This document shows, piece after piece, positions 12,045-22,469 of a stretch of 64,000 nt of DNA (position 1 is the stretch's first letter; the number at the start of each line of letters is the position of its first letter). The stretch comes from Harmonia axyridis (lineage: Eukaryota; Arthropoda; Insecta; Coleoptera; Coccinellidae): contig NC_059503.1 of NCBI RefSeq assembly GCF_914767665.1, positions 38,564,001 to 38,628,000 on the forward strand, read 5' to 3'. Position numbers and translations under genes: made by a program. The notes below the pieces were generated by a model that ran no database searches, was not told the DNA's origin, and saw only the letters and a program-made list of their open reading frames with translations.

Positions 12045-12160
12045 TCAGTATGTATGTCCATATATGAAGTAATGAAGTGTGACGTATCTTGATTATTGAT
12101 ATAAATAGCTACTACTGCTGCTGGAACTTCGGGTCTCTTATAATCTACGACAAAGTTGAA
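12045..12160 (-). pseudogene. second EEP endonuclease fragment
   Basis: The minus frame gives K-R-P-E-V-P-A-A-V-V-A-I-Y-I-N-N-Q-D-T-S, which parallels M-V-A-V-Y-I-D-E-T-D-T-S of the fragment at 11355-11870. It is therefore a piece of a second copy. The hammerhead hairpin lies between the two. Confidence 0.5.
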
Positions 12161-12164
12161 ATTC

Positions 12165-12920
12165 GGAAATTAAAATATGAAATTTTCAAACGCCAAAATG
12201 AATACAAGAAATTAAAATAGTATTCTGTTATTTATTTTTCATCTTAAAAGTATTAGTGTGTTTATTTAGTAGGTATTCATTGCTCTGGCACACGTGCGTC
12301 AGTCATGAGCATGACGGTGACTCGAACCCATAAGATTTTTCCCTACCAAAAAGTGCCAACGTGGCTAAAGGACAATAACTACGCAACAGAAGTGTATCAG
12401 CCTTTCCAAATCCATTGTCTAGTCAGGGAATTTCAGAATCCCTTTGAGCTAGAAAACAATGAACGACACATTTTCTGGTACGATTTTTGAGAGTATTATT
12501 TTGGTGAATACCGCAAGCTCATAAATTCAACTGTTCTCAAGCTATAAGAGAAAATTGGAAAATGGCATAAAATTGGAAGTTCTCATAACTTCTTCATGAC
12601 TGGTGCTAGAACCATGAAACGAAAACATTCAACAGGCACTGTTTTTAATAGAACCCATTAGTATAAAAAAAATATTATGTTATGTTTTTTGAATATGAAC
12701 CATATACATTTCTGTAACGAATAAAATCTTTCTTTTGCCTCTTTGCAAAGACATAACATTTTATATAATTTTCTAATCAAATTATACAAATCATCAAAAG
12801 TTTCAGTTTCACACTGTGAATCAACCAGGTGTCTCATGAAAATATTGGAAATTGACAACATCCATACAATTGCGATGAACTTTATGCAATTATCCAGCTA
12901 TTTGTGGTAAATCTATTATC
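12165..12920. other. no recognisable gene
   Basis: Open frames at 12305-12490 (+) and 12658-12861 (-) are not recognised. Part of 12545-12650 recalls the interior of foldback families in this window (a CAGGCACTxTTTT word shared with about 21450). Confidence 0.4.
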
Positions 12921-13258
12921 ATTAGAATTGGGGTCGTTGCGGCACGGTAAGCCTACCGGGAACTGCGACCACATGGATCTTTTGTTCCTAAACCGCATTC
13001 ATACAAACGCAGGCCGTCGATACTGTCAACATCCTTAGGAACGCTTGCTGTTACCTCGTGAGTATCCCGGACTTATTTTTCTATGACGGGTTCTTAGGCC
13101 AGTCATCCCCGGACATTGATATACCATGTATTCAGCTTCCGTTCCTCAGATCTTCTTTTTGTTTGAAGTCCGGCATTATATTCACCACGCCTCTTATTTA
13201 ATTTCTACTGTTGTCTCATCGGAAGACTTTCCTCCCTACTTCATGTCACTTTTTTCTT

Positions 13259-15050
13259 CTATTTAGTTCTTTGAAAGTGGTATTTCCTCTTATCTGTCAT
13301 TCTTATTTTGATTTGTAGTATCTTTCTTAATTCGTTATCCTCGTGCTCTTTCGGCGTCTCTATTGTCTTCTTTCTTTGTTTGTTGACTATTTCCTCAATA
13401 GTTCCAATTTTCAGTTCTTCTCTGATTTGTTGGTTGGTTATATACCATGGGGCGCCAACCGCTGTTCTGATAACTGAATTTAGCGTACTTTGCAACTGAT
13501 TCTTATTATTGTCTTTCGTATTGTACCAGGTAAGAAAGTTTACTTTTAGGGTTGAGCAGCGGGTACAGTCTCCCGTGCAATTGCCTTGTCTTTTTTCTGT
13601 TTTCTTCTATCTGGTTGTTGATATTCATTCTTTCATCCAGTATAACTCCCAGATATTTTGCTTCCTTTTTCCATTCTATCGTCTGGTTTTCTATTTTTAC
13701 GTTTCGTGGTTTCTCTTTTTTTACTATTTTTCCTCAGAAGTAGATTGCAATTGTTTTCGATGTATTCACTTTGAATCTCCATTTCTTTAAGTATTCCATC
13801 AGTTTGTCTAAGTCTTTCTGTAACTGCCTACTAATTGTTTTTCACATTCTGCTGTGATAGTATATGGCAGTGTCATCTGCAAACTGGGCTATCTTGCAAT
13901 TATTCATTTTCGGTATGTCTGCCATGTATAAATTGTGTTCGGTACTGTGCGATTGGCAACATCGCATCGAATATATCTTTGAAGTACCACTTCAAGAAGG
14001 TTCGACCCCAAGCAGCAAACCATGCGAGAGACAGTTTCAACCGTAATCTTGAGTCAACCACCCACAGTCTAACGAAAAAAAACATTTAATAGTGTCTACT
14101 CAATTCTATTCATATATATAAGCGTCAGGCTGGTGCAACTTGTATGTGATCTGTGCATCAATAAACACATATTCTTAAAATTAGAATTTGTGTTTCAAAA
14201 CAACCACACCCCAATTCAAGTTGAACAGCAGCGGTCATATCACTGATCCTTGGGGAACCCCGGCTTCTATTTCTCTGATCGGTACTATCGATATTCAACC
14301 TACATTTTCTATTTGTCATGTACGATTGTATCTATCTAGTGAGTTTGATAGGAAATTTCATCAACTTCATTTTGTATATCAGACCTCGGTGCCACATTTC
14401 ATCAAATCCAAGAAAATTGTACCGGTATCTGTAGAGAGCTTCATTTGCTCCTTAATATTTTCCGTTAGTCGTACCAGTTGATGGATCATTGAATGATCTT
14501 AACAAAACCCAAACTGATGATCTGGAATTATTTTCTTTTCTTCTACGAGATCCATATTGGTTTCTATTTCATAATTCGCTGATACATTTCTCATTGATGC
14601 TCTGTCCAGTACGTCCATCGTACCTGTGGTTTCTTGGATATGAGTGGGATCTTCTGGTCCTAGTACCAACAGATAACATTTGTCTGCTGTAGCTCTCAGT
14701 TTAGTTCCTTGGGGGATTTGTCTCCCTGCCATTCCAATCAGGATGCTTCGCATTTAAGTCTCCCACAATCATCGTAGAGTTTTTATTTCGGAAGAAGTTT
14801 TTTATATCGGCTTCTTCTAATCCATTGTTTGGGGAACAGTACATAGAGTAAATGTTTATTCCACCTGCCTTCGTTTCAACACTTACCCCTTTTCTTTCGA
14901 TATTTGCACTTAGAACTTCTGGCTGTTCGTGATGTACAATTATATCGATTTTATTTTCTTCGGAGAAAAGAGTTAATTCCTGTCTTTTTGGAAGACTGAA
15001 TTTGCGTTCCAGAACTCAATTGTAAGTCTTTTATTATCGGTGTGGTTCAT
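13259..15050 (-). pseudogene. Jockey-like ORF2 (endonuclease-reverse transcriptase)
   Basis: The ORF2 remnant is broken into many frames. Endonuclease signs are W-N-A-N near 15000 and G-D-L-N-A-K-H-P-D-W near 14760; the stretch between them is shorter than usual, so part is deleted. Reverse transcriptase signs are H-Q-F-G-F, G-V-P-Q-G-S-V and F-A-D-D in family order. A 278-bp insertion at 13935-14212 splits the polymerase just before M-A-D-I-P-K. Removing it restores the family order L-L-F-N-L then Y-M-A-D-I-P, which shows where the insertion lies. Confidence 0.8.
13935..14212 (+). mobile_element. probable solo LTR inserted in the LINE
   Basis: This 278-bp block interrupts the reverse transcriptase reading and is flanked by AATT at 13931-13934 and 14213-14216, a likely target-site duplication. 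It starts with GTGTTCGGTACTG, has a TATA-like box TATATATAAG at 14113-14122 and a polyadenylation signal AATAAA at 14160-14165, the spacing expected of an LTR. Its right end near CAACCACACCCC is not a clean CA, so the exact border is uncertain. No retroviral coding DNA remains. A BEL- or Gypsy-type origin is possible. Confidence 0.6.
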
Positions 15051-15172
15051 TTCTTCTCGAAGAGCTTAATCAGTTTTCTTACTTTTCTAATAAGGCGATC
15101 TTTTGCTAAGGCCAGCGCGAGCAATTTTGGTGCCTGAAGCAAAGAATTATTGGGCGCCCTGCTGAAAAAGTA

Positions 15173-16004
15173 TCAATACACACTGCATGCATTCGTAGGC
15201 TGCATCGGTAGCACTGGATTACTTCCGACCTTACCCTGAGACTCTCCACTTGGATTGAAACCGCAGCATTCTTTTAACTTTGTGAATATTCCCTTGTATG
15301 CTTTGTCTATTTCGACAAGCACTAGGGGGATGGGATGCCCTTTCTTTCCTTTCATTTTCGTTATGTCCGTAACAGGATAACCCTGATTAGCTAGATCAAT
15401 CTGTATTTCTTCCTCGGTGGATTCTAATAATACTCCACGGAGGACAACTTTCAATTTGTTTTCACTTTTCAATCCGAATGCGTGAAATTCTACATCTCCT
15501 TCTTTCAAGATGTGCCCAGTAGTCATCTTCGCTTTTGGGTTCGATTTGAACGCCTTGCGCTACTAGTTTTACTTTTTTACACTTTAGTTGTTCATTCCAT
15601 CTGCTTTTATTTCTTAGTATCAACTGTGCGATTCTTCCACTCTTCTTAATTTTGATTGTTTTGCCATTTTCATTAATGTTTTTGGATCTAGCCTCTTTAT
15701 GTGTGTCATTTTTTTCATTTGCGTTCGCTTTTGTGTCCATATTATTTTCTTCCGTAGTAATTTCCTAATCGTCGTCAACTTCCATCTCATCCTCACTAAG
15801 TATTTCGGCTTTGGGGGTCGTTTTTTTAGGTTTTTTGAAAGCTGGTTTGCCTTCTACATCCTCTAATTTGTCTTCATTTTTCCTGTCATTATTTTCTTCT
15901 TTTATCACATCTCTTTGAAAATGTTCACATATGTCCTCAATGTCCACTTTGTTCTTGAGCAAATAATTGCCGAAGGCCACAAAATCTTGAATGGTTTTAT
16001 CCAT
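15173..16004 (-). pseudogene. Jockey-like ORF1 (nucleic-acid-binding protein)
   Basis: Three pieces in two frames. 16004-15765 is an N-terminal part ending in an acidic run (E-D-E-M-E-V-D-D-D) and a stop. 15740-15462 is lysine-rich and ends with E-D-D-Y-W-A-H-L-E. 15526-15173 continues in another frame with F-H-A-F-G-L-K-S-E, then L-K-V-V-L-R-G-V and I-P-L-V-L-V-E-I, the pattern of the PRE_C2HC domain found before zinc knuckles in Jockey ORF1. The zinc knuckles themselves are not visible. In the intact element it would coat the RNA and chaperone reverse transcription. Confidence 0.75.
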
Positions 16005-16182
16005 TTCAGGTAACCACTCACCTTATCTTTCACTTTCTCAAATCGCTCAGAAACTTATTCACTCGTAATAGTAGATAATGATAGGTCATTAACACTAATC
16101 GCCTCACTTTCTCTTCAGATAGGAGGATCACACGGTCATGCGCACTAGTCACTACGTCTTACTCTCACAAGTACTCGTCACT

Positions 16183-16347
16183 GAATGACCTCCGTTCCAC
16201 AGAGCCTGCAAATCTCATCTGCTTGCTTACCAATGCAGTACAAAAGATATTTGCACCGACAGTGGCCTGTCAGCAGTCCCACCATTAACGTAAGCTGAGC
16301 TCGTGACAGTTTCAAGAGCTTTCTGATATAGGTCGGTGAAAGTACGC
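16183..16347 (-). pseudogene. LINE C-terminal fragment (I/R1-group-like)
   Basis: One minus frame gives L-L-K-L-S-R-A-Q-L-T-L-M-V-G-L-L-T-G-H-C, followed by R-C-K-Y-L and C-R-L-C-G. This is the pattern after the RNase H region in I, LOA, TRAS and R1-type LINEs (L-S-R-x-x-L-x-x-L-x-G-x-L-T-G-H-C and then a Cys motif). It is a different element from the adjoining Jockey-like LINE. Confidence 0.65.
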
Positions 16348-18030
16348 AAACTTTCAAGTAGATTCCCTGAGCCCTTTATGGTTCTGCTTTCCCTTCTTTC
16401 AAAACTACTGTCCTTTACAAAAAAAATTCATCTGAGGCAACAAGAACGCTGTTGTTTTCAATCATCTGCTCTAAAGGGATGATCTAAAATTGATAACAGA
16501 CAATAATAACCACCTGGAAGTGGAGGTCAATCCTATATAAAATGTCTCGTTAAAAAGAAATCAGGAATAGATGAGTGTGTTACTCTCAGCGTAGGGCGGG
16601 AAAGAATTCAAAAAACATTGATGACCCTTTCAAACGGAGATTAAAGCAATGGAATCACTGTAAGCACTTTTTATTTTATTAACTAGTAGGTAAAAACCCA
16701 AGAAACACTGTCATGTGTAAATTCCGGGACACACAGTTCATCAACAGAATCATACCTATCAGACTGTCGAGCATTAGTACATTATTTATTGAGCGGAGTA
16801 ATACATATTGGAAAGACTGACCGAACCATTTATTATCTAGTTCACCCTTAAGTTTTCCCCAGGTTAGTAGGTGCTCGTTACAATGAGTCTCCATGGGGTG
16901 AAACTCATGATTAGAGGCATTGAGGTGGAACGACTTCAACTAATTCTCAAACTTTATTATATCCTATGACCGGAATCTTCGGCTTGCTTGAACGTTGTGA
17001 AGTTGTGTGGTTTCAGATGAGACTTCTAATTGGACCATTTTCTGTGAGCAGAATTAACGCTGTGGGATCATGGAAACTTTCAATGGTTCGAATCGCCTAA
17101 TAACAATAATAAAGAGGTAGAATATCCGAAATTATGTAATACCTGAAGTCAACAATCTATCCGAGGAACTGACATTATTTATTGAAAGCATCTGTGAAAT
17201 GAATAGGAAAGTATGAAGTCTGAAGGAAGAGTCTCATTAAATTGCTATACGCGTTCAAAATTGAGGAAGTTAGAATTATTTAGTTTTCAATCGTTGTCTT
17301 CATTACTAAGATATTGAAGTCAACGATTGAACTGATGAAAGCTTCAGCTAAAGAAGAATTTTTTCAGCTCAAAATAAAAGTGGAGCAAATTTCTTGTAAT
17401 GTAATGTAGATCAATATTGTTCTGATTTGATTATCAGGGTTTTGCTAATCATACTGGTGAATTCACAATGAATTCGCGAGGAGGCGTTTGAATACCGAAT
17501 TCCTGACTTCAATACGTACTCGAATATAATTACAAAGGTGAATTCACCTACATCTTCCTAATCACCAAAGGAGTTTCGAATACTAATTGTGAGTTTACCA
17601 CATCTGAATATTCAAAGGTGAGGTTTTCGGGTGAAAGATACGGTATTTTATTCGAGCTGGTTATTAGTTTCTGAATATAAATGAGAATATTTGGAATGGA
17701 CGATAATACCTTGTGAATTATGGATCATAAATAGGCGTAAAGCTAATTTCGATTGGCTATATTCAATAATTAACCTCTGTTATCGTTTAAAAACAAAAGA
17801 TATACTTTTCTGTAAATATCTTCTCTTCTAAAAGATGAAGATTTCATAAATCGAAAAAGAAATGTTAGAATTTTTTAAGGAGGATTTAGTATTTCCTCCC
17901 CTTCATAGATTATTCGAAATTATGAAAAATAAAGAAAAGGTATTATTGAATACCTATGGTCAGTTTTTGATGTTGCATACTCGTATATTGAATAGGGATT
18001 GGCTTGACACCATATTCAATTCACTTGAAA
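16348..18030. other. no recognisable gene
   Basis: AT-rich. The open frame at 16679-16939 (-) is not recognised. Nothing else is supported. Confidence 0.5.
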
Positions 18031-18031
18031 T

Positions 18032-18153
18032 GGCTTGACTTGAAATCAATTAAAATCAAGTAGTAGTTTTTCAATGTCAAGTACTCATAAATAAATACTT
18101 GATATTGAAAAACTACTACTTGACTTAAACATGAGTTTATATCAAGTCAAGCC
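18032..18153. repeat. short palindrome built from CTTGA words
   Basis: The outer stem GGCTTGACTTGA (18032-18043) pairs with TCAAGTCAAGCC (18142-18153). The inner stem AAGTAGTAGTTTTTCAAT (from 18058) pairs with ATTGAAAAACTACTACTT (to 18121). The transcript would fold into a strong hairpin. It may be a small foldback element. Confidence 0.75.
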
Positions 18154-18393
18154 GTGAATCCCTAATTTCGAATTTCGAAATTTCAGACAGAGATCTGTTC
18201 TCAATTCGAGAGATTGAATTGTCAAAGATGGCAAATTTCGAACTTCCTTGATATCTCGACACCTTAAGCTGGCCAAAAAAACACTGACGTGAATTTAAAA
18301 CCTTTCACGTGCTTGTTCAAATTCGTATTCATTAAACATTTTCACGAAATATAGCACTAGATTTCAATTTCAATATATCTACTTAATTAAATA

Positions 18394-19874
18394 TAGGGGA
18401 AACTGGGGAGGGTTGATACAAGGGGAGTATCTCGCCTCTGTTCTTCAAAGAAGGCGTAATCGCGCGAAGTGCCTTTATGAGTGTGAAAATGATGTCAGTA
18501 ACAAATCTAGCAATGATCGCTTCACGAACAAGAATTTTTTAGCTTAAAATGTATTTTTTACATATTCGATGTAAGAATTTGCATGACAAACGTAATGCTT
18601 TATCTCTTCATAAACAAAAACTATCGAAATTCATTACTTTATTCTTGATGGGTATTTCACTTAGAACATAGGTGCCAGTAGTACAGATCTTCAATCTAAT
18701 ATCATAATATGTTCACTTCCAATATTTTCTAAATTTGTCTTCTAGGGAGTTTTGATACAGTAAATCTTACCTGAAAAGAAAAGTTTTAAACAGAAATGCA
18801 AAAAAAAAGTTTGTTGGATGACTTGTATCCTGAGGACGAAAATGAAAAAGATCCATTTTCTGATGAACGCCGAAAATAGATGCAAGCTGGATCGTCATCT
18901 TCATCAGAAAATGGAGTGCCATTCAGCCTGTGCAATTGTCAGTAGTAAAATAAAAATGTTTCTCTATTTCAGTATAGTAATGAGATCATTACAGTTCTAA
19001 AAAACAGTGCTGTAATGAACTCATTACAGTGCTGTAATGAACTCATTACAACATCGTTTTCAGTTATATTTTTCATTTTGTGGTTGTCTCTACTGACTCC
19101 CAAACCTATCAAATTCCAACAAACGTCAATAATTGTCAATATGATATAATTTGGATATAGTGGAATGATTTGCAACATAATTCGCAATTTCTCTTAATTC
19201 TGGTTGTGTTAAATCGATTTGATCAGATATAATTCACGAATTTAATGCGTAATTGTAAATTATTTCAAAATTCGAAACGTACAATTCATATTCAAATTCC
19301 GTAATCTGTCAATTTTCGTAACAGTCACACCAACTGCCAAGATACAATACAAAAGTCACTAGGATATATAATCTGAATTTTTCATTGAATTTCGTCGAAT
19401 ATTTCACAAAACTTGACTGAAATAGAGAAAATATCGTCTAATACTCGTTGCAGAAGGCAATTCCAACACTCTTGCGTTTCGAATTTAGCATTCGTGTTGG
19501 AATAGGAGCCCATTCTGCAACTTGTTTTAGAATATACTATTACTTGCGAATTATGTTGGAATTAGGTAGTTTTATGATAATAAAAGATTGTTTTCTTATT
19601 ATTACTTGTACCTTATTTCATATTGTATCAAACCTCCCTTTTAGTGTACAAGCCTCCCATATATAGGGCGGTTTGAGGCACTTTGCACTGACAATTTCAA
19701 GAACTCATAATTAAGGTTTAAATTTCCATTTTCAGTTATTGAATATTGCTAAACGTTTAAGCGAAGTCCTTAAATATCGCTCTGGCATAAATGGATTGGT
19801 AAATGTTAAACACAAATATTTTATTAACCATTTTGTGAAAAATGTATCTATCAAACCTCCCCAGTCTCCCTTAC
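18394..19874. mobile_element. possible element with GGGGAAACTGGGGAGG ends
   Basis: AGGGGAAACTGGGGAGGGTTGATA at 18395 is matched, inverted and with a few mismatches, by TATCAAACCTCCCCAGTCTCCCTT at 19849-19872. Similar words (TATCAAACCTCCC) recur at 19626. The interval overlaps part of the hairpin-ended element, so the two are nested or the pairing is partly fortuitous. Confidence 0.35.
18975..19437 (+). mobile_element. hairpin-ended element, copy 1, first part
   Basis: It begins with repeats of the palindrome GTAATGAACTCATTAC (about 18976-19050) and is alignable, inverted, with 30456-30897 over about 440 bp. Shared words include TATAATTTGGATA, GGAATGATTTGCAACAT and CTTGACTGAAATAGAG. Its second part is at 21655-22468, separated by 2.2 kb that copy 2 lacks. 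Confidence 0.8.
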
Positions 19875-20892
19875 TAATCACAAATAAGTATGAAGTTGAA
19901 AATTTCTCTAGTGTCACACGTCATGAAAAAATGTATAGAATTACACAACATTTTAAGTTTTTGGTACATTTTACCCTCTTTATGATAATTTTTTCGAAAT
20001 TCATCACAGTAAATCACAAAAACAGAATAAAATTAATGATTATAGATTCATTCAAATATGAGTAAATTTATGTTTACCCTCATAACCTCAGTTGAGTTTC
20101 GGTAAATAAATTCTACACATCTACCGAAAAACATTCAATAATCAGATGTGCGACCTCCATCGATTTGAAGAAAAATAAAAAGTACATGTTTCGAAAGTCA
20201 TTGTCAAAACTTTGACTACTTCACGCCTCGCTTCACGCCAACAAGATAAGGGTTTATTCTCGCCTTTTCATTTTTAGCGTCTCAACTCCCAAGGCAACTC
20301 TCTGTTCAATCGAATTTCGAATAAAAGTTTTACACAATTTATATCTGTCAGCTGCTGATGTGGGATGAATCGGATCAGTAATGAAAATTCGTGCTTGGAT
20401 AGAACCATTCTTTGACCACTCAAAAAAAAAAGCGATTATATCAAACAGAAAAAGTGCGAAAAAAAGCAGCTATTTTTAAAGATGTAATTCTTTATCTCTT
20501 GAAGTTCCTGAGAAACCAAATGAATTATTAACTGAGCAGTAAACAGTTTCAAAAACTGTGCTGGCATTCGTTTACATATACGTACCTATTCCTATACCTA
20601 TTCGAAAGTTTTGCACCACCTCATTTGTCCAAATGTTTTTTTCCTTTATAAAAATGAAGTTTATACTGATTCGTTTTATTCTCGGTTTTAAGTGAAAAAA
20701 ACCCATCTACAGTTTTTGCGTAAACTTTATTACCTACTATCAATATTTCATTAAAAACAATATTCCAGTTACAGACGATTTACAATTAATTGTTTTTTTT
20801 TGGGAAATGATAATCTTAATTCTGTCTGATCACAAGTATTTCCCCCTCTAGTATTTATGCATACTCGTATACGCTCGTATTGAGTCAATCCT

Positions 20893-21082
20893 CTTCAGCG
20901 GCTTGAACAAGCTTCAGTAAACTTCTGGGAAGATTCTTGCATGCTGCTACTGATCTGCCAAGCATGCCCCAAGCATTTTCTATGGGCTTTATTATGTCTG
21001 GAAATATTGCGAGTCAGTTCAAATATGTCTTCAGTTTCAAAATACTCATTTACAGCTCTGGTGCGATGAGGATAGTACGTTC
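20893..21082 (-). pseudogene. Tc1-like transposase fragment
   Basis: The minus frames give P-H-R-T-R-A-V-N-E-Y-F-E, then after a frame change P-D-I-I-K-P-I-E-N-A-W-G-M-L-G-R and L-P-R-S-L-L-K-L. This is the end of the Tc1 DDE core (usually H-x-A-R-V and then S-P-D-L-N-P-I-E-x-x-W). Only the last catalytic region is left, so it is dead. It could once have belonged to an autonomous partner of TA-inserting elements. Confidence 0.65.
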
Positions 21083-21207
21083 ATATAAAAACGAGTTTAT
21101 CATGAATAGTCACTCGCCATTATCTCACATTAGGATGAGAAATCTATCTGATTCATCTTATTATCAGCCATGGTTTTGTACTTATGTATTAGTTCTATGC
21201 GACCATT

Positions 21208-21600
21208 GTACAGGGTGGGCAAGTTTCGATGTTTTAGCACTACAACTTTTAAACCAGAGGAGATAGACAAAATCTGATACCCCATTCTCGGTCTCTTTTT
21301 CTGAGAAACTAACAAGGGTAGTGTTCATTTTTGGCCACTTTCTTCTGTTTTCGAGTTATAACCGAAAATTGGAAAAATGGCGATATCGAAAAACATTTAT
21401 ATCTTCGCTAATACTGATGAAAGAGCTCTGAAATTAAAACATTATACAGGCACTTTTTTACGTAGAATCCAGTGGCGTGCTCATATTTTCAAAAGGGTTT
21501 TCAATTACGAAGCTATGACCCAAAGTTATGTTTTTTCAAACGGGAACACTAGATTTCTGTGACATTTTTTGAAAGCTTATTTTTTCCTGATTTCAAAAAT
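21208..21600. repeat. single arm of a CAGGGTG-type foldback
   Basis: Starts GTACAGGGTGGGCAAG. The interior shares GTAGAATCCAGTGxCGTxCTCA with the foldback at 58634-59804 (near 58895), so it is probably a diverged single arm of a related family. Confidence 0.5.
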
Positions 21601-21654
21601 ATATAACATCGTATGATTCGTGTCAATATAAATAATAGAAAATGATCAAAAACT

Positions 21655-22468
21655 TTTATCTACTCCCATTTAATTATATATTCATTATTCAACTGCTTTT
21701 GAGCAATTAATAGTATCTATTAACAAACATCGTGAGTTATAATAACTCACTACTATAACTCACTATAATAAATCGGAAAATATGGATCTGTGCTTCTATA
21801 CTTCTCTGCTTCTATTCGATTGGCCGAAAGGGAACATTCCATTATTGTTATTGAGGGGAGGAATGTCCGAGGGAATGTCACTTTAATAATTTTGACGTTT
21901 TCAAATTAAGTTGATATCTAATTATTGTGAATGTTTTGCTGAAAACGATTAATTCAGATAGTGAAGATGAAATATGTTATAGGTATACATTTCCAAAAGA
22001 CAAACAGTTAATGTTACCATACAGAATTACTTGCCCGAAAAAAATATAAAGGAGTTTGTAGCAGTAAGGTGATTAAGTCGTCGTTTACAGCAATTTTTTT
22101 TGGTATATTTTAATGCATTTTTATAGGCAACTATTAGGGGTTTTCAATATAGTTCTATATCTGTACTGTGTACTGGATTCGAGCTAGCCGAAGCTAGTTC
22201 GATTGTGGTTGGTGACACTAAGTTTCCATGTCTCTTGTAGTCGGGATCGAGCACATATGTTTATTTTCCGTTCCTTCTGTCTATATTCTAAGTCTGTATT
22301 TTTTTCTAAGTATTTATTGATATAGTCGTAGATAAAGTATAGTATTCAACTTGCGGTAATGGTCATAACTCACTTGATGAATAACAGCACTCGCCTGCGG
22401 CTCGTGCTGCAAACTTCATCTTCGTGAGTTATGACCTACATTACCGCTCGTTGAATAATATACTATTT
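21655..22468 (+). mobile_element. hairpin-ended element, copy 1, second part
   Basis: Inverted match over about 800 bp to 29627-30445. It carries GTGAGTTATAATAACTCAC near 21732 and ends in a long hairpin (22338-22468): TTGCGGTAATGGTCATAACTCAC pairs with GTGAGTTATGACCTACATTACCGC around a GC-rich loop containing CTCGCCTGCGGCTCG. No long open frame, so it is non-autonomous. Confidence 0.82.
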
Positions 22469-22469
22469 T

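Larger units (their letters stand above)
12925..16010 (-). mobile_element. Jockey-like LINE, near full length but decayed
   Basis: A two-ORF non-LTR retrotransposon on the minus strand. ORF1 starts at 16004 and runs in pieces to about 15173. ORF2 follows with an endonuclease (about 15045-14720; box I-V-G-D-L-N-A-K-H-P-D-W-N near 14740-14780), the start of the reverse transcriptase (I-I-P-D-H-Q-F-G-F near 14505), G-V-P-Q-G-S-V-I near 14250, catalytic Q-F-A-D-D-T-A near 13880, the thumb region (K-Y-L-G-V-I-L-D-E-R near 13650) and a Jockey-type C-terminus (G-A-P-W-Y-I-T-N-Q-Q-I near 13440) stopping at 13259. A 3' UTR of about 330 bp ends near 12925. Many frameshifts and one insertion make it inactive. 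Confidence 0.85.
19438..21654. other. 2.2 kb present in copy 1, absent from copy 2
   Basis: Copy 2 runs straight from TATCGT to TTATCTACTCC, whereas copy 1 has this block between them. It holds its own hairpin (GTTGCAGAA at 19449 with TTCTGCAAC at 19515, and ATTCCAACAC with GTGTTGGAAT inside), the Tc1-like fragment and a single CAGGGTG-type arm. It looks like one or more nested insertions, though a deletion in copy 2 is not excluded. Confidence 0.6.
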
